DNA of 64,000 bases from Pogonophryne albipinna (taxonomy: Eukaryota; Chordata; Actinopteri; Perciformes; Artedidraconidae), in contig CM053253.1 in the NCBI GenBank assembly GCA_028583405.1, forward strand, positions 4,505,708 through 4,569,707, given 5' to 3'. Positions 27,061 to 54,124 of this stretch are shown in pieces. Below the pieces are notes generated by a model. The model made no database searches and was not told where the DNA came from. It saw only the letters and a list, made by a program, of their open reading frames with translations. The translations under genes were made by a program, and so were the position numbers. Each line of letters starts with the position of its first letter. Position 1 is the stretch's first letter.

Positions 27061-27479
27061 GGCAGTTTACAATGGATCATGACTCCACAGTTCCTGACAT
27101 CATAATTCCCGCTACCAGGGTGGTGGGCGCTGTGACGTGGGAGATTGAGAGCTCAGTGAGGAACACATAAAAAGACCAGCCAGATCCAGGTAACAGTCCG
27201 GATAACCGTTGTACCTGACCGCTCACAAGTTCTCCTATTCGCCCATTCTTCCCTCTTTGCCTTCCACCCGGGTATCAATCGGACCCTATCCCTCCTGAAA
27301 CGTCACTTCTAGTGGACTTCCATGGAGGCGGACTCTCTAGTGTTCATGCTTGCCTGCTCTGTCTGGGCCTGTAGCAAGTCTTCACACCAGGCTCCCATCG
27401 GCCGTGACACATCGCCAACCGCCACCGGTTTCCGATACCCTTTCTTCACCATCTGCCTAAGTATACAACAATAAATCTG

Positions 27480-27860
27480 TTGAACTTCATTCCCTCTGCG
27501 GGACATTCGGGACAAGCTCTCCCAGCTGCACCGGATGTTTTTCCTGCTGCAGCTGAAGAAATTCTACCTGCCAAAGTCGATGATGGTTTCTACACCACCA
27601 TCATCGAGTCCATCCTCACCTCCATCACCATCTGGTACGCTGCAGCTACAGATAAGGACAAAGGAAGGTGTCAGCGTATCATCCGCTCTGCAGACACAAA
27701 CTGTTTACCCCTCTCCCCTCTGGAGGAGGCTGCGCTCCATCAGGACCAAAACCTCTCGCCACCTGAACAGTTCCCTCCCCTCTGCTACCGGTCTGATCAA
27801 CAAGGACCGGGACCCCCACGGACACTGACTTCGACCCACCCCAGAAAAACATTATGTATT
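27480..27860 (+). pseudogene. Non-LTR retrotransposon ORF2 C-terminal remnant
   Basis: Frames at 27480 and 27535 together show LKKFYLPKSMM, FYTTIIESILTSITIWY and RCQRIIRSAD, then TKTSRHLNSSLPSATGLIN. This is the usual end of fish LINE ORF2 proteins, split by a frameshift. It lies upstream of the lectin gene and is unrelated to it. Confidence 0.6.
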
Positions 27861-28327
27861 ACATTAAGGCACATCGTGCGAATCCTACAAATGTGGTGCA
27901 CATTTCTTCTCCACAATACCTCTTTTATATCAGCACAGCTCTCCACTTTGGATATAATAGTATTTTTAATGTTTTATTACATTTGACTGTACCCAGTTTC
28001 TTAGAGAATTATATATTTTTTTAACGTTTTTTTAAATAGCTGTTATAACAGTTCTATTTTTATTTTGTTTACGCACATATTGTTCTTTCTTCGTCTTTGT
28101 ATGCATCACATAAACCAAAGCTAATTCCTCATATGTGTAAAACTACTTCAGAATTCAGTCATTTTCTGCGACTGGGTCCTGTATTTAACATAACCCGAGC
28201 AATTTGCCTATGCAAACATCTGTTGCGTCTGACCTTACTTGAAGTCAGATGACAATAGGTTACTCAAAGACATTCATGAGAAACACTATGAGCTGTAACA
28301 ACAGTTGCAGTCAGAGAGAAAACAACG

Positions 28328-31300
28328 ATGGACGTAGTCCTGCTGCTGATCATGGCAGCTGCAGGCAAGTGTTTTATTTATTTGGATATCTTTTTATGTC
28401 TTTATTGATTATTTCATGTAAACCTGAGAGGTGGGGAGATAAATAACTAGAGAAGACATTTCTGATTATATTTGACAATTACTTGTTTTTCATTCTTAAC
28501 ACCTTTTATATTGTTTGAAAGGCACTTGCTTAAAAACAACTAAATGAAGTTCAGCTGAAAGCTACATATTTCACTGTGAATTGTTTGAAGTAGAAGTCAA
28601 AATGTATATTGATGCGCCATATTACAGTTAAATGTAAGTTATAGCCTAAATGAATGTCTGTGTCTCTACAGGGCTGAGCGCTGTCTCCTCACATGCTGAA
28701 CGTCAGTACCATTTTGTTTCTGAAGCAAAGACCATGTCTGAAGCACAGAGATACTGCAGAGAGAAACACACAGACCTGGCCACTGTAGACAGCATGGAGG
28801 TTGTGAAGCTCCTGAACAACATGGCAGGCCAATACAACCAAGTGAGGTCACTTTTCTCTGTCTTTCAATTCAAATGAGTTACATTTCTTTTAGAGTCAAA
28901 TTTAAAAAGGAAAGATTATTACAGAAAGCTAAACCTGTTTTAAAGTCCTATGGGAACCTGAGTATTAAAACAGAGTTGAAAATGTTTTAAGCCAAAGCTA
29001 TAGCATAAAACCCTGTAATAAAGTGGAAGAGGTTCAGAGTAACAAGGCTGTAAATGAATGTTGATTTGAGGGGATTCCCATTAGATCACCACGTACCAAG
29101 GCTGGTCTCATAAAGGCAATCCTTCCTTTTGCGCACCATCTCCCCCGGCTTACAGTGTAGCCCTCACCCTGGCCTCCTATGATGAGAGGAGCAGGGTGGT
29201 GGGTCCTCCCTCCCCTTCAAAGCCTGATAGGGATGTGTGTTTACAAAACGCTGCAAACTGATATCTGCTGGGTCCAGGCTCAAGGGCGTATGGCACTCTC
29301 AACTCTTTCCAGGACATGCCGGGGCCCTGCCTGCCTGTAGCTTTGCCGATATCTGTGTTGATAGGTAATAGATTAAGAGCGGTGAATCATCTTAGATACA
29401 GGAAGCGCTCAAACGTTTGTGTGAGTTTATCTAATTTAGCAGTGATTCCATGTGAGCCACAGCTTGTTACAAAAAACCTGACTGATAGTGTGTTTAACGA
29501 ACTTAAACTAGCTTTATTAAATGTCAGGTCTTTGGCAGGAAAAACATTTTTAATCAATGATTTTATCACTGAGCACAATCTCGATTTTATGTTTTTAACA
29601 GAAACTTGGATTGAACAAAATAACAGTGCAGCTGTTCTTATCGAATCAACCCCTCCCAACTTTAGTTTTATGAGTCAGGAAAGAATGCATAAGAAAGGGG
29701 GTGGAGTTGCTATTCTGTTCAATGATTCCCTTCAATGCAGGAAGACATCTTATGGGAACTTTGCTTCTTTTGAATATGTGGCCCTTCAGCTGAAATGCTC
29801 CTCTCGAGCTCTGTTCCTAAATATCTATAGACCACCCAAATACTGTGCAAGCTTTTTTGATGATTTTACCGAACTGCTGTCTATAGTGTGTATTGACTTT
29901 GACCGTCTAGTCATTGTTGGTGATTTTAACATCCATGTTGACAACCCCCAGGACAGAGGGGCAAAAGAACTGTTTTGTGTTCTTGATAGCTATGGACTGA
30001 CTCAGCATGTGACGGAGCCCACGCACAATAAGGGGCACACTCTGGACTTAATTATCTCAAAGGGTCTGAATATCTCTAAGGTTGTGGTGACTGATGTTGC
30101 ACTCTCTGACCATTCCTGTGTTTTCTTTGAGAGCTCTATTTCTGTTCACAAAAATGTTCAGAAAGAGGTAACCACAAAGCGATATTTAACTGAAAATACT
30201 AGGGAAATGTTTACTCAGAATTTTTCTTCCACACTTGCCCCTGCTAACATCTCAGTAAATGAGCTAGTAGATCATTTTAATTCAAAAATAAAAATGTTAT
30301 AGATGCCATTGCTCCAACTAAGGTAAAGGAAGTGTCTGGAAGAAAATATCTCCATGGAGAAAGGCCATGACCGTGAAAACAGAAAAAAGAGAATGTCGAA
30401 AAGCTGAACGCAGGTGGCGAAAAACAAATCTCCAGGTTCACTTTGAAATCTATAAAGAGAGACTTGGCCTTTATAATTTGGAATTGAAAAACGCACGACA
30501 ATCGTTCTTCTCTGACATCATTACCAAAAACAAAAACAACGCACGTGCCTTGTTTGCTACCGTCGACAGACTAACTAACCCCCCAGTGTCAGTAGCCTCT
30601 GAATTTCTATCCACCAGGGCGTGCAATGATTTTGCCTCCTTCTTCACTGACAAAATTCAGAAAATCAGACAAGCAGTCAGTGCCTCTGCATCAGGAACAG
30701 CAAATGTGTTGTCTCTGTGTCCACTAACATCAATTCAAACACCATGACACAATTCCATCAGATTAATGATAAAAACCTAGAGGACATTATACAACTTCTG
30801 AAATCCTCCTCCTGCTGCCTTGATATTATTCCAACAGGATTTTTCAAAGATGTTTTGCCTTGCATGGCCTCAGATCTACTTCATATAGTAAACAAATCTC
30901 TTCACTCAGGTATTTTTCCACAGGTCCTTAAAACTGCAGTTATTAAACCACTCTTAAAAAAGAATAATCTAGATGCTTCAGTAATGAACAATTACAGGCC
31001 CATATCAAACCTCCCATTTCTAGGTAAAATCATTGAAAAAGTTGTTTTTCAACAGTTGAGTAATTTCTTGCATTTAAATAACTGTTTGGATGTGTTCCAG
31101 TCAGGCTTTCGTCCAAACCACAGCACTGAGACTGCTCTTGTAAAGGTCTTTAATGACATCCACTTAAACACAGACAGTGGCAGAACTTCAGTGTTAGTAT
31201 TATTAGATCTCAGTGCTGCGTTTCACACTGTTGACCACAGCATATTACTAGACCAGGGTTTCTCAAACTTTTTCATACCAAGGACCACTTAACCAATAAA

Positions 31301-34300
31301 AAAACACTCGTGGACCACCTAACTCCACAAATATAAAAAAACACATCGTTTTTCTAGAACAGATTACAAATCGCCTGAAAATGGTACAAACAAGTGGCAA
31401 CATGTGTGATGAAGGTGTTGCGCTGGGCTATATCATGCAATTGAAAATTAAACTTAACCTCGCTCCATTGCGGAGATATTCCGAGAGTGTGCGGAAAACT
31501 AAAATTTATTTATTTATTTCAAATGTGAAATTTTACCAATATACTCACGGACCACTAGGGGGCGCTCACGGACCACCAGTGGTCCGCGGACCACACTTTG
31601 AGAAGCACTGTACTAGACCGACTGGAAAACTGGGTGGGACTTTCGGAAACAGTTCTAAATTGGTTTGAATCCTACTTAAAGGACAGAAACAACTTTGTTT
31701 CTATAGGTAAATACACATCTGAGTTGACAAATATGACATGTGGGGTACCTCAAGGCTCCATCTTGGGGCCTCTTCTCTTTAACGTCTACATGCTACCACT
31801 GGCTCAGATAATGAAGAACAACAAAATAAGTTACCATAGCTATGCGGATGACACACAATTTTACGTAACAATTTCACCAGGAGACTATGCTCCAATTCAA
31901 ACACTGAGTAAGTGCATTGAACAAATCAATGACTGGATGTGTCAGAACTTTCTCCAATTAAACAAAGATAAAACTGAGGTAATGGTTTTTGGAGCCAAGG
32001 CAGAACGTATAAAAGTTAGCGCTGAGCTTCAGTCTGCAATGTTCAAAACAACAGAAAGCCAGAAATCTAGGTGTAGTCATGGACTCTGACCTGAGTTTCA
32101 ACAGTCACATTAAAACAGTTACTAAATCAGCTTACTATCACCTAAAGAATATATCTAGGATTAAAAGACTAATGTCACAGCAGGATTTGGAAAAACTTGT
32201 CCATGCTTTTATCTTCAGTAGACTCGACTACTGCAATGGTGTCTTCACAGGTCTCACTAAAAAATCTATTAGAAAGCTGCAGCTGATTCAGAACGCCGCT
32301 GCTCGAGTCCTCACTAACACTAAGAAAGTGGATCACATCACTCCTGTTCTGAAGTCTTTACACTGGCTTCCTGTGTGTCAAAGAATAGATTTCAAAATAC
32401 TGCTGCTGGTTTAGGCCCAAAATACATTTCTGACCTCCTGCTAAATTATGAACCATCCAGATCTCTCAGGTCTTCAGGGACTGATCAGCTTTCTGTCCCC
32501 AGAGTCAGAACTAAACATGGAGAAGCAGCGTTCAGTTATTATGCTCCAAATATTTGGAACAAACTCCCAGAAACCTGCAGGTCCGCTGCAACTCTTACTA
32601 CTTTTAAATCCAGGCTGAAGACTTTTCTTTTTGTCGCTGCTTTTAATTGAACTATTCATATCTTAGACTGCACTGTAACTTTTATCCATGTATTTTTTCT
32701 TTTAATGTTTATTTTATTCGCTTTTCTTTTTAATGACTGATTTTAAATGCCATTTTCTTAATGTCTTTCATTTTTTGTAAAGCACTTTGAATTGCCTTGT
32801 GTTGAAAAGTGCTATATAAATAAACTTGCCTTGCCTTGCCTTGCCTTTTATTAAACATACACATTTTCTCAAGCAGCAGCTTTAAAAGCTTCAACAGGAT
32901 GTAATAATTATAAAAATGTCTTGCTTTCAGTCAGCCTGGATAGGGCTGTACGATGACCGGGACACCTGGAGGTGGTCGATGTCAGACCCAAGCTACTACG
33001 GACCGGGGGAGACGGAGTTCAGACAATGGGGGGATAATCAACCAGACAACAGGCACCATGAACAATGCACATATTCTGATTATAATGGAAAATGGTATGA
33101 TTATGATTGTAATACCAGCTACAGGTCGGTCTGCTTTGATGTCACAGGTAAGAAAATAAACTTAAAATTAATATTACACATTTAAAATCATATCTTAAGC
33201 TTCTAAAATACAATGCATTGATCTTTATCTAACTAGCGGTTCCCAACCTTTTTTTCTTTGTGACTTTTTTTTCTTTTTTTAACAGTTCCACTAAAGACAT
33301 TTCCCTTTTCACAAAAATTCTCACATGGTTTCATTTAAATGATAACGTAAAAGAAAATGATATATATATACACATTTTTGCAAACTTTTTTTAGGTACGT
33401 TTTACATCTTATAAATCTGTGCTGAACAGAATAAGAACAATATAGAATCAATATAATTTGAATGAAGCTTTAACCTGTAACACAGTATCTTCACATTGCT
33501 TTTACTCAAATATCTGAATATAACACACCAAAAAAAAAAAAACAGAACTACAAATTACAAAGTACACATTTGTGGGATTTAAATGTAATATTTTATGTTA
33601 TAAAGGCATCAATACGACCAGAGATGTGGCATTGATGTCAGGCTGTATGTCGTGGTGCCTCTACTCAGCTTCTCTGGGGTCCATTTTCAGGGCCGAATGC
33701 AGCATTTGTCCTCATCAACAGCGCAATGACATGGACTGAGGCCCAGAGCTACTGCAGAGAACACCACACAGACCTGGCCAGTGTGAGAAACCTGGCGGAG
33801 AACCAGCAGATTATTAATCTGTACCCTGCTAGATATAGATGCTGGATCGGCCTTTACAGAGACTCCTGGAAGTGGTCCGATGGAAGCAACACCTCCTTCA
33901 AGAACTGGGCAGAAAATAAACCTGACCTCAGAGCTTTAAAGGTTTGTGTGGCTGCAGATTTTGACAACTCTGGAAAATGGGAGGACTTGGACTGTGGAGT
34001 GAAGAAACCATTCATCTGCTACGGACGTGAGTAAAATTCACAGCTACGTCAAAGCAAGTGATGATATTGAGTCTGTTGAAAAAGAAGACACCATAAACGT
34101 TGTGACTGATGAAGTTTGTTTGTGTTTCTAGCTGTTGTGCCTGTTTCAATGCAAGTGATAAAGGTGAGGGTGAAGAAACCAAACAGTGTGGATCTGAACG
34201 ACCAAGCTTTTCTGGATGCGATGTTGGTGGAGGTAAATCATGTTTTCTACTTTTATGCAAAATCATCAATCACCAGAAAGGAAATTCACATGACATGAGA

Positions 34301-34816
34301 ACAAGAGACGAAAGAGGTAGGAAACAAATAAATATCTATTAAAGAATAATGAATTCAACCAAAGAAAATGTAGTAAATGAATTTCTATACGAATGAAATG
34401 GACCAAGATGAACATGAATGAAATTCTATATCCATTATACATTCAATACTTTGGCCACAAATAACAGGACCCAAGCATTTTGTAAGAAGACGTGTAAATA
34501 TGTGCAGAAGTAAATAGCAGAAACTTAGCCACATGCCACCAAATGCATTAGGAACATGTACAAATACTATTCCATAACCTGAGGTAAGCCTTTACACTGG
34601 AAGAAATAAGGGGAACAGCTACCATTTCAGATGAGTGAGCTAAAGAGAAATCATCTGTTTTTACTGGAACGATAATGATTATGAGTTTTTGTGTCTCAGG
34701 CGAAAAAGAACCTAAGGGCCCAGGGATTGGACGACAACATCCAACTGGCCTGGAGGAAGCAGCCGGATGGACAAGTCTTCCACAAGGAGGAGGAGGAGAA
34801 GAGGGATGAGCTCTAA
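28328..34816 (+). CDS. Secreted tandem C-type lectin domain protein with RDEL tail
   Basis: Six coding exons: 28328-28364, 28672-28841, 32931-33147, 33691-34026, 34132-34232, 34700-34816. Phases agree, giving 325 residues. Residues 1 to about 20 form a signal peptide ([13 protein letters not shown]). CTLD1 spans about residues 24-141, with [16 protein letters not shown], a QPD triad (WGDNQPDN, galactose-type position) and paired cysteines. CTLD2 spans about 144-252, with [17 protein letters not shown] and KPD instead of EPN/QPD; both lack a clear WND calcium motif. A conserved tail follows ([20 protein letters not shown]) and the protein ends EKRDEL. No transmembrane segment was seen. Intron 1 must be GC-AG to keep frame; intron 2 hosts an L2 LINE. 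Exact orthology is unknown. Confidence 0.85.
28365..28671 (+). other. GC-AG intron of the lectin gene
   Basis: The donor reads GCAG|GCAAGT and the acceptor CTACAG|GGCTG. The only nearby GT donor (GCAA|GTG) would put exon 2 into a frame with an early stop. AG|GCAAGT is the usual consensus for minor GC donors. Confidence 0.75.
29316..30302 (+). pseudogene. L2 LINE apurinic endonuclease domain
   Basis: The frame includes [38 protein letters not shown] and the SDHSCVF motif, the expected order for an APE-type endonuclease. It ends by frameshift near 30300, after which related coding continues in another frame. Confidence 0.85.
30303..32650 (+). pseudogene. L2 LINE reverse transcriptase and C-terminal region, broken
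   Basis: Successive frames show [60 protein letters not shown] and SYADDTQ (the YADD active site is intact). The C-terminal block has RLDYCNG and NIWNKLP. The usual AFD following the catalytic Asp reads AFH. It is split by the MITE at 31254-31610 and by frame changes near 30740, 32040 and 32410. Confidence 0.85.
31254..31610. mobile_element. hAT-type MITE inserted in the L2 RT
   Basis: 357 bp, CAGGGTTTCTCAAAC to TTTGAGAAGCACTG, flanked by TACTAGAC at 31246-31253 and 31611-31618. Removing one duplication and the element keeps the surrounding RT frame open, so the target was an intact reading frame at insertion. Confidence 0.85.
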
Positions 34817-35850
34817 AGCTGAATTGCTGTGTGTGATTTTTATCAGAGAAAAGTGTATTTCTTTCCTCAAAGTCCTCGTGTTACAGAATTCAGCTGCAAC
34901 AATGAGCTGAATAATCTATCAGTAGTGAGATAAGATAAGGGTTGTAATGTTTTCTCTTGTTATATATGGTTTTGAAGTTAATATGTTTGGGGTGTTAACT
35001 GTTCATGTATCTGCTTGACCTGCGAAAAACTGGATTTATTTTCCTATTTTGTGACTTTTTATATGTTTTTTTCAGATAAAATATGAGACATTTTAAAATA
35101 ATATAAGATTTAATAGAGGGCAATTCCAGGAAATCTTATTACCAATTAACATGATGACCTCTAATGCATCTTTACAGTCATTTCATACAACAATTTAATT
35201 CTTCATTTGAAACTTATATTTTATCCTAAAAATGTGTTGTGCAATTACTCACTGTTATTAATATCTTCAATTGAGTTACACATTGTGGTTATTGCTCCTT
35301 TTCTTTAGGGATGCAAACTTTAAGATATGTTCCTAAAATTGGTGAATCAGCTTCCAGAATATGAAGATGTAATGCTTTTCTCTGTGCTATGTGGTCATAA
35401 ACTGAATCTCTTTGGGTTTTAATTCCCTCTGGCTGTCGGATATATAACAGGCATTTTACTCTTTTGTGTGACATTTGATAGATTAGATATTATTAGATTA
35501 TAAATTAAGATACTATTTAAAAATGATTACCTTTAACGTTCAAACAAATTAAATATCAGTTTTCGTTGCATGTATGTAATGTGAGGATATCTTCAAATAA
35601 TTTAAATAGAAAATAATGAATTGTATTATTTTCATCCTTATTAAGGATATAAACTTGAAGCAAATGTCCTTAAATTATCTATAACCGTTTTACGTTACTC
35701 AAACATCCTTCTGGCAACAAAGCTGAATATTTGCTGGTTCCAGTTTCTTAACAATTATTATAAGATTTGATGTTGTTTTTTGTCATGTATCATCATGAAA
35801 TTAATATACTGTTTTAAAAAGATAATCACTATGAAGATTAAACTATATAC

Positions 35851-35856
35851 AATAAA
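35851..35856 (+). terminator. Candidate lectin poly(A) signal AATAAA
   Basis: AATAAAGAGA lies 1,035 nt after the stop codon; it is the first clear AATAAA seen downstream of the stop. Confidence 0.35.
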
Positions 35857-35972
35857 GAGAAGTTATTTATTTGAATTATTTATTCAATGATCTCTCACAT
35901 GGTTTGATTATTGGCCAGAATGGTTATTTCCCTGATTTTAGACAATTTATGGCCTCCTGATTCTCAATATAT

Positions 35973-36111
<139 letters not shown>

Positions 36112-36365
36112 TTTGTTCTCCATTATTCAAGAAAATATATATTTACATCAAACATTATATACAACACCTTGACATGACATCAGGGGCATATAGGTACAGA
36201 TACAGTACACAAAAGTGAAAACAAACATATATACTGTATAAAGAAATACATTTAAAGAACAAATATTGATGGATCATATATTATATAATGTATTAAAATC
36301 ACATTTAAAATGTCTTCCTCCTGAAGTTGTATCGTCTGTCCCGTTTCATGTTTAGAGATCACGTA

Positions 36366-36411
36366 ACGTAAGACGTCTTACGTCATCACGCATGACTGTT
36401 ACCATGGACAC
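36366..36411 (+). promoter_or_regulatory. drc7 promoter candidate: palindrome, CRE-like and X-box-like motifs
   Basis: An 18-bp perfect palindrome ACGTAAGACGTCTTACGT occupies 36366-36383. TTACGTCA (36378-36385) is a 7/8 match to a CRE. GTTACCATGGACAC (36398-36411) has one perfect and one weak RFX half-site. drc7 is a ciliary gene, and RFX X-boxes are typical of such promoters. The first coding exon is 1.4 kb downstream, so a 5' non-coding exon is implied. Confidence 0.45.
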
Positions 36412-36612
36412 GGAGCAGTCACAACTGAAGTTAGTTAGCTACACAGAAGAGAGACTCCAACTGAGCCGTTTTTATTTCTGTACGACGGGATGAGTATAAC
36501 TTAAAATACTTTATTTATTCTATTACGCTGTATATTTGAATCGTTTTTCTTAAGTTACTCATGTATCCCTTATGTTACCTTAACAGTAGAGCTAATTGTT
36601 ATTGTAACACTA

Positions 36613-37397
36613 GCTAGAGGTGGAAGAATTATCAGATAATTTACTTTAGTAAAAGTAGCAATACTTTTACAGTTTAAAAATAATATACTGCTGCTATAAA
36701 ACTACTTTAAAATGAGACAGTACTTGAGTCAATGTACTTAGTAACATTACATCACTGAAGCTAACGTTAGTCTAATTCAAATTGCAAAACTCCAAAGGTG
36801 TATTAAAGTTAAAGTTGATTGTTAATATCTTCATGAATTAATTAGTAAGTTAAGATGGACCTCATTGTGTCAAAGCACATTAAGTTCTGTACAAAATAAA
36901 ACACTAATATGCAGCGAAAAGTAAAGTAATTTAGTACATTTAGTCAAATTTGAACTTTACTTGAGTATTTCAATGTTTTGCGACTTTGTACTTTTACTAC
37001 GCTGCATTTATTTATTACTTATAGTTACTTTGCAGATTTGGTTTAATAATTAAAATCAACACTTAAATCAGACTTTAGTTCCACCTGGAGTAAATCCACA
37101 AGCTACCCTGCAGTATACAAAGTCATTAAAGCTAGCTGCACCTTTACCAGCTTTGAGAACACTTTAATGATCAATCATTATAAAACATATCATATATATT
37201 ATTCTGAAATGGACCAATTTTCATAATGAGTACTTTTACTTTTGGTACTTTAAGTTTATTTTGATGCTAATACTTTTCTACTTTTACTTGGTGTGACATT
37301 TTGATTGCAGGACTTTTACTTGTAACAGAGTATTCTTACACTCTCGTACTTGTACTTTTACTTCAGTACAAGATCTAAGTACTTCTTCCTCCTCTGG
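36613..37397. repeat. AGTACTT-rich MITE-like repeat
   Basis: From GAGGTGGAAGAATTATCAGA to AAGTACTTCTTCCTCCTCT, with many TTTACTT blocks. It resembles 18601-19060. Ends are decayed and no exact target duplication was found. Confidence 0.5.
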
Positions 37398-37812
37398 AGG
37401 TAACATGCTAATCCATTAAACCTGGTATCACTAATACTAGTTCTGCTGTTGCTCCTTCTGCTTTTATTACTAAAACTTCTACTCATACGTCCTTCATTAC
37501 GGCAAATACTGCAACTAAGTGGAACGGTCATTCAGAAGTGCATTTGACATGTTTTATCTGTTGTATGATTTTGCATATCATATGTCATTGTATAGAATAC
37601 ACATAATTAGGAGCACAATTCCTGTTCAATGCAGTTTAAAGGTTACAGAATACAAACGTTTTTTGTGGTGACAAACACAGGATGCAAGTTCTCTGTAGGC
37701 GAGAGGACAGTACAAAGACATAAGCTTCTATTGTGGTTAATGATAATGTCTTTGTTTCTGACTGGCTTTTCCGTCTGTTTGTGTACACTTGATATCAACG
37801 CTCCTACAAAAG

Positions 37813-53083
<15,271 letters not shown>

Positions 53084-54050
53084 GCCAGGCGTCTTTTAAA
53101 GTACTATATGAACAAACTTTCCATACAGAACATAGTTTAGAAATCCTCCTTCACACATGCCTATTTTTACTTATTTTTCCTGTGTTGTTAATCTAACTGC
53201 TTACAAATGTTGTGAAAATGAACCTGCATAACATGTTATCTTTGTTATCTTAACATAAAGGGGATCCATCTACTATTCAGAAAATAAATAAAAGTTTGTT
53301 ACTAAATATATATTTGTTTTACGGTTTGTACCCACGTTACAGTCAGGGCGAATCAGAATCAGGTTCATTGCCCAGTAGGTTTTCACATGACATGATTGTA
53401 CCTCTTACATCACAATTAACATAGAAAGAGAAAATAAAACATTTAAGTTAGTATTGCAACATTCAATTAACAAAAATAACATTTATTTAGATGTGATTTG
53501 GGAATTAGTTAGAATCTTTGACCCTTCATACCTACCATAAAATCCATTGTTATGAGTTTCATTGATACTTTTTGACCACATTGACATAGTCAAATGCAGC
53601 AGGATCATAAATTGCAGTCTAATTTAATTGCAGACGCATAATATTTTTATCAGAAAAATGCATTCATATATATTTTATTTCCTCATTTCAATAAAATTCA
53701 GTAAAAACAACATGTAAATGAATAATCATTAAAAATGAAACGCTTAAAAATAAATGTACCACATTTCCCCAAATGAAATGACTACCATTGATTCTTTAAC
53801 AGGCCTCCTTGTTTATTTATCTTTAAATAAATAAAATAATGGACAAATACAATATTTGAAATGGTAAAAAAGTATCATTCAAAATAAAAATAAATTATCA
53901 GAATCAGCATAACAGCATAACCTTTTAAAATACAACAGAAACATGTGTTTTTATTGTGTTTGTATGCTTGAAACAGTATGCAGACTGTCTTCTGGACATG
54001 TCTGGACATGGTGGAGTTTTTTTGTCTCCCCTTAAAATCCTTTACTGAAA
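53084..54050. other. drc7 3' UTR and drc7-phf20 intergenic region
   Basis: AT-rich, no gene recognised. The first 200 nt are the probable drc7 3' UTR. Confidence 0.5.
53283..53292 (+). terminator. drc7 poly(A) signal, two overlapping AATAAA
   Basis: AATAAATAAA lies 200 nt after the drc7 stop codon. Confidence 0.6.
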
Positions 54051-54059
54051 GTCTCCATT

Positions 54060-54124
54060 CGCGCATGCGCAGTGCGGTCATCACAGTGTGATGAAGAGAG
54101 TGCAGTGCACAAGTAGCGCGAGAG
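54060..54124 (+). promoter_or_regulatory. phf20 promoter candidate and likely non-coding first exon
   Basis: CGCGCATGCGCA (54060-54071) is an NRF1 consensus. TCATCACA-G-TGTGATGA (54078-54094) is a near-palindrome. A GCGAGAG|GTAAAC donor follows at 54124. This fits a TATA-less start with a short 5' UTR exon spliced to the ATG exon at 55719. Confidence 0.45.

Larger units (their letters stand above)
29200..32850 (+). mobile_element. L2-clade LINE in lectin intron 2
   Basis: An endonuclease region, reverse transcriptase and C-terminal region are followed by a 3' end reading AGTGCTATATAAATAAAC and a (TTGCC)n tail at 32826-32847. The 5' boundary is approximate. A hAT-type element (31254-31610) interrupts the RT. 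Frame breaks near 30300, 30740, 32040 and 32410 show it is inactive, but the protein text is well preserved, suggesting fairly recent insertion. Confidence 0.85.

Noticed and set aside
27480..27986. 168-codon frame as a host gene
   Set aside because: Its recognisable text is LINE ORF2 C-terminus in two frames, with a frameshift; the last part is AT-rich non-coding.
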